Below, in pieces: positions 47,901 through 62,400 of a stretch of 64,000 bases of DNA; within the stretch, counting starts at the first letter, position 1; every line of letters begins with the position of its first letter. The translations under genes and the position numbers were made by a program. Under the pieces are notes generated by a model that was not told the DNA's origin, ran no database searches, and saw nothing but the letters and a program-made list of their open reading frames with translations. Origin of the DNA: Oegoconia quadripuncta (Eukaryota; Arthropoda; Insecta; Lepidoptera; Autostichidae); the NCBI GenBank assembly GCA_949316235.1, contig OX438744.1, forward strand, positions 28,034,278 to 28,098,277, given 5' to 3'.

Positions 47901-50900
47901 CACGACGATCAATAAAGCAAATCGATTATTAAAACAAAAAAAATTAAAACGATTATTAAGGAAAATATTATAACCTATTTCAATGTAGTACTGAAGTATA
48001 AATTCTACATCAAATCGAGCACTGAAAGATCGAATTATAAGTCACCGAAATATTTTTTTTTTATTATGACCTGGGTTTCTAGCAAACATTGTTTTAAACA
48101 ACCTCTTTAACAGTTCTATATAAAATAATTTTTGTCTTTATCTTTATAATTACATTTGATAGATTTGTATGAAAGCATACACAAGGATATATACGTAAAT
48201 AGATTATGATCACACCAATTATAGTGAAAAATATAAAAGACAGTAAGTTATTTATTTCTGTATTTTATGTGTTTGATAAAGTCACGATCTTTATCCCAAA
48301 TGGGTTGGTCAGACATATCCCAAACACAGTGAACAAGATTTTGAAATATTTTTGAAAGATTTGAGATCATTTTGGCATAAAAGAAAATACAGTAAAAAAC
48401 ATGGAAACACAAAAATAACTTGAAATTACAATTAGGTACTATGATTGGCACAAAAATCCATAAATATGATAAAAAATCACAAATATGCATAATTATATTA
48501 TAATGCACAAACAAGAACCAGAATTGTTTACCGTTATACACCGTAAAGTCTGTTGTTGAGTGACCAGCCTGTTAATGCGATTTGGTTATATTTTCGGATT
48601 GAGTGACAGGATCGAGTACCGATCTGTCAGAAATCGATACTCGATCGATTAGCCAATCTCAGATCGAACAACCCTATTGCTCTTACAAGTTTGACAATGA
48701 CATTTGTTTGACAGTGGGTGGATATTGTTTTAATTAACGACGGAATGTTCGTTTCAAGGAATGAATTGCAAGAGGCTTCATTCTTTCTATAGGCCGGAGT
48801 GTTCGTTTTAAAGTAAATTGTTATGAAACTAAAAAATACATTTTCTCGAAAACGGAGGTTTCTAAAATTGTACAATTTGTACATAACAGCTGGATATTCA
48901 AATACCTATCCAGATATATATAACTTAACCCTGTCGGAATTAATAAATATTAAAAAACCAATCTGGGACAAGTCCTTTATCAGAATGTTTACGAAATAGG
49001 CATATATTACGAAGGTGAACCGTCGCTGTTGTTTCGAACACTTATTTTTGAATAAGGTTCCTGTTGATATACCTAATGTTCCTTTCAATAAATATAAAGA
49101 CACTATAAAACTGAAGCTTCTTAAGAAAGCATATTATAAAATATCAGATTATTTAGATGATAAACATTCCCATAAACATAAAGATTACCAGCCCGTTCGC
49201 ATAACCAGGCTCTTTCACAAATAATAATGAAATATTATAATATAAAATAATAATTTTGTAATATAAAAACCTTTTTTTAAAAGAGCGACCTCTCGAGTTT
49301 CTTGCTTGTTCATCTCAGGGGAAAATTGCCTTTTGAACAAGCAGTAGCTTTAAAAATTTAAAATCTGACTATTTTAAGTGTACACTGTCTACCTACAAAA
49401 TAAAGCATTTTTTGATTTTGAATTTGAATGACTCGGAAACCCCATCTTATTTGGGGGACTGGCTATCATATCTCTGACAACAGGAACACAACAATGCTAT
49501 TAACATTGCTGTTTGATGGCAGATTTAGATAAGATGGTAGTGGCTTGTCAGGCGGACATTAAAATGGCCTACCACCAACCAAACCGAGTACTAAACGTGT
49601 ACCCCGCTGGGGATCAAACCCGCGACCTCCGATTCGTAAACCGTATGTTGTTTACAATGTGCCACGGAGGCGATTAAATTAAATTACCTTGAATTTAGGA
49701 GGTCCTGGTTCTATTCCCAGGCTGGCCATGTACCAATGAGTTTTTAAATTTAATTTAATTACTTATGTGCATTTATCCGACTGCTCTCTTAAACGGTGAA
49801 GGAAAACATCGTGAGGAAATGCGTGAGAAATAAAAATTCAAAGGCATGTGAAGTCCCCAACCCGCATTGGGCCAGCGTGGTGGAATATGGCCCATACTCC
49901 TTCATATACGAGGGAAGGCCAATATTCCTGCAGTGGGATGTTTACGGGCTGATGATGATGATGATGATGATGAAGCACTCGTGGCGCAGTCGCATTTGCG
50001 TTTTCGATTAGCGAAGTTAAGCAATGTCTGGCGCAGTCAGGCCTTGGATGGGTGACCTCTAATTTTAATACGAGTGTATTCTTGCTTTCGGAGGCACGTT
50101 AAATAGTCAGTCCCGTTTGTTTTCATTATACAATCATTACCATGGCCTACAAACCTTACAGCTAATAACATTAGGTAACATTAATAATATCGCATCATAT
50201 TAAAAAAACACCTGTGCACACTTTATAGCGCTGCCGGTGAAAGGGGTGCGATATTTCGCCTCGTAAGACCGCGACGAGGTGGCCGAGAGGTTAAGGCGTT
50301 GGACTGCTAATCCAATGTGCTCTGCACGCGTGGGTTCGAATCCCATCCTCGTCGAGTGTTTTTTAATTTTTATTTTGTATATTGTATCTACATATAAAAA
50401 TGTTAGTTTATGCCCGCGGCTTTACTCCCGTATATATTTTTTGTAACCCTCTTTCTGAGTGAGTCTTGTTTGACAGTTGTGTTTCTATGCAGGAATGTAC
50501 GACATCTGCGTGGAGGACTTCATGGTGCGCGACGTGAAGTACATCTGGGACCGGATGACCTTCCAGCAGCTCAAGGATATCCTCAAAGAAAACAAGGTCA
50601 GCTTTCGTTGAGTAGCTTTTTTGGATGAGATTTCTAACATACATATACCGGATGAGTTTTTTTACTGTAAGGAAAAAAATAGGGCATATTAGGTAAGTCA
50701 AAATCAAAATCAAAAAATGCTTTATTTTGTAGGTACACAGGGTACACTTAAAATAATCAGATTTTACATTTTTAAAGCTACTGCTTGTTCAAAAGGCAAT
50801 TTTCCCCTGAGAAGAACAAGCAAGAAACTCGAGAGGTCGCTCTTTTTAAAAAAAGGTTTTTATATTACAAAATTATTATTTTATATTATAATATTTCATT

Positions 50901-53900
50901 ACTAATTGTGAAATAGCCTGGTTATGTGAACGGGCTGGTTATGTCCATGATTGTTTATCATCTAAATAGTCTGATATTTTATAATACGCTTTCTTAATAA
51001 GTTTCTGTTTTATAGTATCTTTAAATTTATTGAAAGGAAGATTTTGTATGTCAACAGGAACTTTATTGAAAAAGCGTATACATAACCCTTTGAATGAATT
51101 ACTGACTTTGTGGAGGCGACTTATGTGAGTGATATAGAAGTTATCGGCATAGGTAGTTAATTTTTTTTTCTAAAACGCACGCGCCGGCCGACTTATGATA
51201 TGCGACAGGCGAAATTCGTAGGGTTACTATCATGCGAAATTTATTTGGAATTGATATTTTCTCCAGGTTATTTATTTAATTTAATGATGTAATTATGTGG
51301 CATAGGCTACAAACGCGACCGTCAAATTACACGAAGCATAAATAAAGGTTTTCAAAAAAAAATCAACTACCTACCTATGCCAATACCTTCAACTTTTTAT
51401 TTTATGGCAATCGGTCGTCTATATTACGATCGACCATTACTGCCAGAGTCCGGTTGTATGGCTAAAACGCTGAATGAGGTTGACCAGTATGTAGTCTGTG
51501 CCAAACTATGCGTCTAGATCCTGTTTGAGCAATCTAAAACAGAAAGGAAGACAAACACGAATATATAATACAGGACGGCACAGGGACAAATCACGAATAA
51601 GATATACTTAAATTTCATAATTTTATTTATTTATTTATTTATTTATTCGATCATGCTTACATGCAAAGTTCTTAAAACTAGTACATGCACCCTGTCTTAT
51701 AGAGTGTAGCAAATTTAATTAACCTAAAACTAATTAAAAGCGTTTATCTTATTTCTATATTAGGTATTTTACTCTTTTTATCTATTCTTATACGATAACT
51801 ATTTATAAATTATAATTATTATTCTTATACTGTACTTATAGTTATGAGATCAACGCTTATAATAATAATGAGATCAAAGTAGTTTATTTTATTTTATCTG
51901 ACATGTATTCTTCGACAGTATAATAGCATTTCTGTAAGAGGAGAGATTTTAATTTTTTACAAAAACTTGTATATCTTATATGTGGATATATACTTAGATA
52001 AAATATTTACAAAAGGGGAATTTGTATATAACAATAGGCATTTCATGTTAGTGGGTTTAGGAATATCATAAGGGAGTATATCATATACCAATACCTTCTG
52101 TTTCACTTACCTAATATGGCCTACTGTTTTCCTTACAGTAAAATAATTTATCCGGTGAAAATCAGAGCTTGCTCGTTCATTGAGCATTTTTAATGCACTG
52201 AGCTATGACCTTGTTGTATGACTGTTGCACACATGCATATAATGAATCGGCAGGTCTTGAAGGTATTGGGAAAATTTCAATTGCTTTGGTATATTTGTGT
52301 ACATTTTTTTTATGCACAACGGGTTGGTACTTGACCTCAATCACACCTGATGTTAAGTGAAGATGAGGTCGAAGCGTACTGACCCGGAAAACCCAACACA
52401 TGGCCTTGTTGCATGATTGTTGCACACATGCCCACATATAATGAATCGGCAGTAAGCCTTGAAGGTATTGGGAAAATTTTAATTGTTATGGTATATTTGT
52501 GTACATTTTTTATGCATAACGGATTGGTATTTGACCTCAATCACACATGTTAAGTGAAGATGAGGTCGAAGGTGGAAGCGTACTGACCCGGAAAGCCCAA
52601 CACATTTGGGGAACTGGCTATCTTATCTCTGACAACCGGAACACAACAATGCTATTAACAAAGCTGTTTGGCGGCAGATTTCGATAAGACGGTGGTAGCT
52701 AGCTAGGCGGACATTTAAAATGCCCTACCACCAACCAAAATCTGTTTGTATTTGTTAAAAACTGTATGTCTCTTGTTGTTTTCATGAATGTTTGTTTCTT
52801 ATTCTTATTTATATGACGACCTGTTTGGTGTAGTAGTTAGCAACTCTGACCACTATACCAAAAGGTTGCGGGTTCGAGTTCCGCTAGGGGCATATGTTTG
52901 TATGATGAATACGAAAATGTGTACCCGAGTTATGGATGTTTTCATTTATATAGTAAGTATGTATTTACCAAAAAAAATATATGTATTTATGTAGTATATC
53001 AACCATCTGGTATCCACAACACAAGCCTATAGTTGCTTACTGTGGAACTAGATGGCGCTGTGTGTATGTCTAAGGATATTTATTTATTTATTATTAATAT
53101 TTATTATTTGTTAATATAGTATTTATGTTTATTTCTTGTATGTGTGCCAGTTTATCTTTATCTATCTATCTATCTATCCGGTATACACCCGAAAAACATT
53201 ACTCTGTGGGGGCTGTCGAGAAAAAGTTTTTTTTTTTAATGATAAACTGGATACGCGTTTGGCCACCTCCAAGCTACCCACGACTTGTCATGCTAATCTC
53301 CGAGTCTCCCGCAGGCGATCACCAGCTTCCCCCTGGTGGCGCACCCCGGCTCCATGGTGCTGCTGGGCTCCATCCACCGCTGGGAGCTGGTGCGGGTCAT
53401 CGAGCGCGCCGTGGGGCGCGAGCGGCGCCTGCAGGTGGCCGCCGCCTGGCTCCGGGAGGCCGAGCGCCGGCGGAGGGAGGACGAGGGCCGGGCCAAGGGC
53501 AGGAGGCCGTCTAGATTTGAGGTTAGTGGGTTTCTTCAAAATATTAAGTCCTTACCTATGAAATGGCGTTTGAAAAATTTCATTAAGACTGTTTTCTCCA
53601 TGCAAACATTGTTGATTTTTTTTTCGGGAATGGCAAATCCAAATTCAGCTAAACTTTGTGTGTATTATCGGATAACATTAAGTAAAGTGTAGGCAGCGTT
53701 AATTTTTAAAAGTAACCGCTTTCTAAAAGTTTCAGCGAATCTAAGAAATGATTATTATGTGATTTAGCCCAGAAATCAAATAATATTTCATGTGAAACCT
53801 TGAAATAATATTATAAAATAATATTCAATATAAAAAACAAATTTGGATATAGCTTTGAAAATCGCAGGAATTGGTACATATGATTAACGAAGAAAAAAAC

Positions 53901-56423
53901 CTCCAATTTCATAGGTAAAGACCCAATATTAGGATTTTCCTAAATTCCTCCAAACTTAGGCCCTTTTAGAGGTATACTGATATAGCTGGAGGAGGGGAAA
54001 TGGACTGAGTGCGGACTCTCAAATTTCGAGGTAAAATATTAGACCCCTGCGAGCTGCTAAACTAAAGCTGGAAACAGGTGGTCGAAGCTACAGGATTGAA
54101 GGGTCCCTAAAGCTCATGAAGATATTTATATTCTTATAAAGACTCTCGAAAAACATGATAATGTTATAGTTTCTAAGAAAACCATTATATTAGGATATAG
54201 AAACTCCAACAATGCATCCGATCAAAATTGCTGGGCTTTTACTAGAATATGAATAATAGTGATTTGAATGCCAAACAACTTCAAAATAAATGTATTGTTT
54301 GAAAATGTGTCGGGAAGTAAAGGTTGTGATATGCTTGAGCTAAAGACACGAGATTAGTTTATTTTATTTATTAGCTTACCCAAGAGATAATATACGAATA
54401 ACATCAGATATACACAGGCTAATACATCTAACTAATATTATAAATGCGAAAGTTTGGATGTTTGTTTGTTTGTTGGTCAATCACGGCGCAACGGATGAAC
54501 GGATTTGGATGATATTTGCTAAAAAGGTAGAACATACCTTGGACTAATACCTGGATACTTTTTATCCCGATAAAGTGAGTAGTTCCCGCGGGACAAACAG
54601 ATTTCCACAATAAAGTTACGCACGCAGGCGAAGCCGCAGGCGGAAAGCTAGTGAGATTATAAAAAATTACTTATATAAATTATGTGCTTAAAATGTACAA
54701 CTTTTAAAAATTACAAATTTAACCGCCTCTTTGGCTCAATGTAAGCAACATTTGGTTTACGATTCGGGGGTCGCGGGTTCGATCCCCAGCGGGGTACATG
54801 TTTAAGTACTCGGTTTGGTTCGTGGTAGGGCGTTTTAAATGTCCGCCTGGCTAGCTACCACCATCTTATCTAAATCTGCCACCAAGCAGCAATGTTAATA
54901 GCTTTGTTGTGTTCCGGTTGTCAGAGATAAGATAGCCAGTCCCCCAAATGTGTTGGGGTTTCCGGGTCAGTACGCTTCCACCTTCGACCTCATCTTCACT
55001 TAACATCAGGTGTGATTGAGGTCCAGGTACCAATCCGTTGTGCATAAAAAAAATCTATACAACCATTTACTGCAATTACAGGTGACGCCAGCACCTGACA
55101 CTCTGCAAGTGCCCGGAATGACGAGAGGATCCTCACTCACCACCAAAGATCAAGGTGGACTGCTACCAGGTACTCATAATCATTACAAATTTTTGAATAC
55201 TTAGCCCCATAATCGAAATTATCCTATTCGTATATACGAGTGAACAATAGAATATATTAATTTATAATTACTAAACTGTATACAACATGTTAATAGTAGA
55301 CGAGATAACAATAAAAGAAAAAAATATAAATAAAAAAAAATATGCGACAGCAATAACCTACGGGACAATTTATCTGTTATTTTTTACAATTTATCGCTAC
55401 TTGAAAAAATTTGGATAGATAAAGCGTTTATTTGCATATTACAGAAACACATACAAAAATATTCGACGCAACAATCATTCTGCTTGGTGTTATTCTTACG
55501 AAAATGTAGCCTTATTTCACAGTAATAAAAATAAAAACAAAAATTAAGTACAACTGTTACAACTTATAATAAAATCAAAAAATCAAAATCAAAAATGTTT
55601 TATTTCGTATGATATAAGAATAACATTTGAAATCGTCATGACATACAGTTATCGCTCATTCACTAGGCAGTCTCCCCAGAGAAGAACGAGCAAGAAACTC
55701 AGGGGTTGCTCTTTTTAAATAAGCCAATACAAATACAATTTTTTTTAAATAAAATATACTGGATATTGCCGAGCGGTTCATGTCCACGCATTCTTATCAT
55801 CCAGATAGTCAGAAATTTTATAATAGCCTTTGGCACATAGTTTCTGTTTAATGGTTGTTTTAAAGTTATTTAAAGGCAATTTTTGAATGTCTACCGGAAC
55901 CTTATTATAAAAGGGTATACATTGTCCCTTGAATGGCTTAGTGACTTTGTGTAAGCGACTGCTATGGACAGCAAGTATATTATAATAGAGTATAATAGAG
56001 TTGTATGTGTATCTGTACCACAAATGGGCCATCGCTCAGTGTGGATCCTCACCTATAGCGGTAAGACATTGATTTTCAGCTAGTGCCCTGCGAGAGAAAG
56101 CGAGGGTAAGGTACCAGTGCAAAAATTTTCAATAACAACCATAAGTATGTATTCTATAAAAATCATGTTGTACGGTTGTGTATAGTTAGTCATTCATTAT
56201 CAATTTATTCTATAATAATAATAATAAATTTGGTTCAATAACTTAATTAGGTATATTTTATTAATTGAATCCAATATGTTACGGGAATAACCTTACACAA
56301 TATTCATTTACCAATAACGATGAAATTATGTAATAGAACCCTAGTACTTGTGTTTTATTGTTTTAGTTGTATTTTTCATATGTAAAATTTGTTATGTGTG
56401 TGTACATGGATGCAAATAAATGC

Positions 56424-56459
<36 letters not shown>

Positions 56460-59400
56460 AGTAATTGTATGGATCATAATGATTATGTTGCTTTTTTATT
56501 GTATCCGTGTTAAATGTCGTCATATATATCTGTAATTCCCCAGCACCAGGCCAACTGTTCCGTCCGAAGTCGATCCTGAAGAAGACCAACTCGTTCACAT
56601 TGACGAGGGGACTGGGCTCCACGCTCGGTCCTCAATCACCTACCTCCCCCCAACCCAACGTGTACACGACCGTCACTGGTGCTGAGACCAGGTAATATCA
56701 TAATAGAAGACAGTATGGGCAGGGCTTAAAATACCGGTACGTAGCTCGAAGAACTGAGCCCCAGTGGGGCATTAAACTTCTCACGTGGACACCACGCATC
56801 GACAAGCGAAACGTAGAATAGAATATGATTTATTTGCTCTTGAATAGGGTACATTAGATTAGGTGTTCTTACAATAAGATCCGCCTAATTCAGTCATTAC
56901 AATGACGTGCTAATATTGGACAATATTAAAGTTTCATACAAAGATAATCAGTATTCATAACAATTAATCGCTTTTGTGCTAAACGAAATTTTGGGGAAAA
57001 GAACTTGTAAGTACCTTTTGAAAATTACAAATCAAATTGGAAAACATACCAATACATAATTTAGCTAGTGGTAAAATTAATAACAATTAATCATCAAAAT
57101 ATATAAAGGAATATACAAATGTCAATGTTGAAATGTCAAATTACAGAGAATGTCAATTTTACTCTTTCATTAATATCAAATTTCAAATTAAATTAATAAT
57201 ATAGGACGAAGGACGCCTATTCCCAATGAAGGTCGCGAGAAGTCGCCCTGGACCTCTGTGGGGAAGGTCTATATACAGCAGTGTACGTCATGTGGCTGAT
57301 ATTGTATTATTACCGGTACTTTTGAAAAATCTGTAGTTTATTTTGCGATTTTAATCTGGATCTAAAACCTCTAGGAATTAGTGTAGAAATTTCGAATAAT
57401 TTCAGTTACTTCTACTGTGTGGGTAACGGAGGATACCATTATGTTGTTTATCAGGTTAAATCCCGTAACATAAGACCTTGTCGTCATTACAGAAACCCCG
57501 CCTTCCTAAGTTCTCCCCTTTGTGAATAGAATAGAATAAAATTTTATTGTCAAACCGTGTACAGATGTTATTAATTTTTTATTTTATTTATTTATTTATT
57601 TACTTATTTACATAGAATTAACAGCATTATTGCAGAAATTATATTATAGTAAACTAATACCAAACTTCTGCCAATTAGTGATTCTTATTATGTTACCGAC
57701 AATGGTTATCGTTATAATTGAGTGGGTAACGTCTTAAATATATTACAAGAAAATTGGTACTTTTACATTATTATTATATAGGTATCAATAAAACAACCCT
57801 CATTAATATACGAGTCGTTATGTTAGTGAGTCTAAATTGAATAGTGTTAGAAAAAAAGTCAAAACTATAGATCTATGTAACAATTAACTAATAAAAAGTA
57901 ATCACAATTGAAGTACATAGTAGTAAAATTAGGTAGGGATCCGTGATATTCTGGTTAATTGTAACTTATCTAACTCAAATGCCAACTTTGTCAGGATTCG
58001 CGCGGCCTTCGAGGCTATCTTCAAGCGGTCATCGCTGCTGCCCGATGTGGAAGGAGGCCTACCGGACCAGCTGGATGGACTACCTCGCAGTCCTTCAATC
58101 AACAAGAAAGTTCAACTGGTATGTGAAACTGCTAACTTCAAATATTTATTTCAATATGAGATACATCTCTGACCACCTCATTTGGGATAAAGGTCCTGAC
58201 ATTATGTATGTATAAGATACGAGTACATGACTTCATTTATGGAATATGATTTTAAGTCTATTGGAAATGTATCAAAGATTTTCTCCGCCTCCGTGGCTCA
58301 ATGTAAACAACATTGGGTTTACGATTCGGAGGTCGCGGGTTCCATCCCCAGCGGGGTACATGTTTTAAGTACTCGGTTTGGTTGGTGGTAGGACATTTTA
58401 AATGTCCGCCTGGCTAGCTACCACCATCTTATCTAAATCTGCCGCCATGAAGCAATGTTATAAGCATTGTTGTGTTCCGGCTGTAAGAGATAAGATAGCC
58501 AGTCCCCCAAATGTGTTGGGGTTTCCGGGAAAGTTCGCTTCCACCTTCGACCTCATCTTCACTTAACATGTGATTGAGGTCAAGTACCAAACCGTTGTGC
58601 ATAAAAAAAAAATTCTAGTCAAAACTGCATCGGAAGGAAAAAAAAACATCCATAACTCGGGTACACATGTCCGTATTCAACACACAAACATATGCCCCTA
58701 GCGGGATTCGAACCCGCGACTTGTTGGTATAATGGTCAGAGATTCTAACCACTACACCAAACAGGTGGTATGTTAGCTTGATACCGGCTGTACGAAATAG
58801 CAATAAAGACGTAGAGTACCGTCTACCCCTTGTAGGCGTTGTGCAGAGTATCATCCTTAATCCTGGGATACAGCAGCTACTGTAGCAGGAGGAAACTCTC
58901 TCCCGGTAATATTAGCCTGGTTTTTTTTTTTTTTATTAAAAACTGGTTTCGCGTTTGACTACAATCTCACCTGATGGAAAGTGACGATGTAGCCGCAGAT
59001 GTGTCACGCGCACCCAGTAAATGCCTATTCACTCTGGACTCTAGGTACCGTAGAATTTGTCCAAGGTGACTGAATTAGTGTCACATTTATATTACCGATT
59101 TTGTAGTTAGTGTGGCTTAATTAAAATTCTTTCTATCGCAGCCCCGCGAGCGAGTATGCGACATGTCCCCCGAGGACCAGAAGTCGTGGGAGCAGCTCGA
59201 GATGGCCAAGGAGATAGACTTCGACAGGATGCTGCAGATCGCGCGCAAGAGAGAGCTGGTACGTATTCTGTGAAGTGACATCCTCTTAAAATATATCTTC
59301 TTTCCTCGTACTGGTAATCGTCAGCTTATTCGGGGGCGACACTTCTGCCCGTGTGTTCAAACTAATAACTCCAGTTATACTTTTCATTTTCCGTAAGGTG

Positions 59401-62400
59401 ATAGTGTCTTACTGAAGCTTTTTGGCGGCTTCTTGTAGGAACACGAAAGCTCAGCCATACACTTACTCGTATTAGATTAACTTGCCTTGTACACAATCAT
59501 TGACTTGTGCTAACATTCTGCCTTTGTTATTCAGGATAATAATTGCAGGAAATATAAAGAATCACTCGTTGATCTTTTTTTTTATGCATAACGGGTTGGT
59601 ACTTGACTTCAATCACACCTGATATTAAGTGAAGATGAGGTCGAAGGTGGAAGCGTACTGACCCGGAAACCCCAACATATTTGGGGACTGGCTATCTTAT
59701 CTCTGACAACCGGAGCACAACAATGCTATTAACATTGCTGCTTGGCGGCAGATTTAGATAACATGGTGGTAGCTAGCCAGGCGGACATTTAGACATGAGT
59801 TCCCGCCAAGAGGCCCTCTTGGAATTAAATATCCACTCATACTTCAACAACCTGCAGAATTATGTGCAGGGTTAGACATAGCCTCACCCATGGGAGGATT
59901 AGTCCAAATTGCCACGCCTGGCAGGTCCATTAGCAATCTCAAATCTTTGCAGCATCGCGCCAATAGTGCTGTTCTGTTCAAGCTCTTGATCCTTTAATCG
60001 CTTACACACACAAAATTAATACATGACACATTAGGATGGTGTATTTTTCTTTTGTAGTTTTGCTATACGTCACGCAGCAGTAGTGTATGTTTCAAGCTCC
60101 TTTGCCACGTCTGGATGAGACGCTACAAGCAATAAGACCGCCTTTGTAAATCTGTATAAATTTTTCTTCTTCCCTTGTGTGATTACAATGTCTGTTGTAC
60201 AAAATTATATAGTCCGAGAGGTAGTGTGTATTTATGGCGGACATTTCCTGCCTTATATGAAACGCACTATCCAGAAGAAGGGAACTCCAGGTTCCTCGGT
60301 AGTATCTAAGGGAACCTAACTAACTCGCTCTGATCTGCAAAGATTTCTATAAAAACCGAATTGTCCACCTTAGACAACGATCCGTCTAAGCATTCAATGG
60401 AATTGCTAATGTAACCATCTGACTACAACACGTATATCAAAGTCAAAAATGCTTTATTTTATAGGTAGGTATAGGTCAAAATTACATAGTAAATTTTAAT
60501 TTTTTTAAGCTACTGCTTGTTCAAAATGCAATTTTCCCCTGAGAAGAACAAGCAAGAAACTCGAACTTGCACTTTTAAAATCAGGCTTTGATTTTACAGA
60601 AAGGTTTTTATATTTTATTATTAATTGTGAAATAGCCTGGCATGCGAATAATCTGATTATGTCCAGGGATGATTATCATCTAAATAGTCTGATATTTTAT
60701 AATATGCTTTGTTAATAAGTTTCTGTTTTATAGTATTTTTAAATTTATTGAGAGGAAGATTTTGTATATCAACTGGAACCTTATTGAAAAAGCGTATACA
60801 TACATAATCCTTTGAATGAATTACTGACTTTGCGGAGGCGACTTACGTGACCTGCAAGTTTATCTTTATTTCTTGAATTGACATCATGTTTATCACTATT
60901 TTTCCTAAATGATGCTATATTTTTTTTGACATACATTAGAATTTCAAAAATGTACTGTGACGAAAAGGTTATAATGTTATACACTTTAAACCTATCTTTA
61001 AGTAACACTGCAGGTCTCAATTGATAAATTGCGCGAAATTGTAAAACAAAGATTGTATTTATATCCGCGGCATTTCCCCACAGTAAGATACCGTAAGACA
61101 TCAAGCTGTGGAAATAACTAAAATGTACTAATCTAGCAGTATTTACGTCTGATATTTGTCGAATTTTTTTGACTGCGTACGCTGCAGAGCTAGATATTAA
61201 GGTAAAGAATTTTTAAATGCCCTAATTTTGTCATCTTACCTAAGTCTGCCGTCCAACAGCACTGTTTATACGTATCCGAACGGCCGCTTGAGAAAATTAG
61301 CCAGTTGTAAATAAATAAAAAAACACTCTACTTCCCCAGCACCCCGAGGAAGCGGAGTGCGAGGATGAGAACCTGTACATCTGCCACATCGATCCCGCGC
61401 CCTTCCAGCTGGTGGAGAGGACATCGCTGCTCAAGGTATTTTCATAGAACTATCATAATGTTGGAGCGTCGGTGGGTCAGCGGTTAAGGCATGGTCTCCC
61501 AATGTAGGAGGTCCGGGTTCGATTCCCAGGCAGGCCATGTATCAATGACTTTTAAATTCAATTTAATTAGTTATGTGCATTTATCCGATTGCTCTTAAAC
61601 GGTAAAGGAAAACATCGTGAGGAAATCTGCATGCTTGAGAAATGTGAATAAGGAATGTGAAGTCCCCAACTCGCTATGGGCCAGCGTGATGAACTATTGT
61701 GCGTGGTTTACAAGTTGTTATTGTATATATTTGTAACACTGGTACTAAAGAAAAATGCGACTATAAGAATTATCTCTCAAAGTGACGTTTAATTTAGTCC
61801 GTTTGATACTTTTTGTATAAAATTTAGTGATTTAGGGTTAACTTTAAACATATCTCGTTATTCATTAAATTTGTAAATTTATTTAAATTTGACTCAACAC
61901 TAACGGTATTTCAATCCAGACAAGTGCAAGACATCTCTATCTCTTTTGCACGCAGCAATAAATAACGCTGTCACTCTCTAAGTCCTCAGCTGTTTTTAGG
62001 CAGAACGTTTTTAATTGAAATCTTAATTTATGTGTAATCTTATCAGGTCCATTCCTTATTCTCAACGGTGGGCGTGAAGCGCGCTTACGTCACAGCCATC
62101 GGTCGACTGATTGGAGTAGTTTCACTCAAGGAGGTATGCACTTTTTTATTATTCAAACTTCAAGTGTTTAGTTCAACGCAAGATACATTATTATTTATGA
62201 ATGTCAATTTAACCTCTCTGTCGCGCCTTCCCCCGCAAAAATTCTAAGGGTCAAGTATCTCGGCGCGCCTGTCAAATTTTCGAAAATACCTGCGGTGTTA
62301 AAAACGTTTATAGATACTCTTCTACTGGGTGTATTTGTAATCTGTGAAAAGCAATAGCTACGGGAATATATTATCTATGGATATAATGAATGAACACTAC

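Noticed and set aside
53288..53539. Minus-strand open frames opposite exon 15
   Set aside because: They are shadows of a very G+C-rich, stop-poor coding exon on the other strand.
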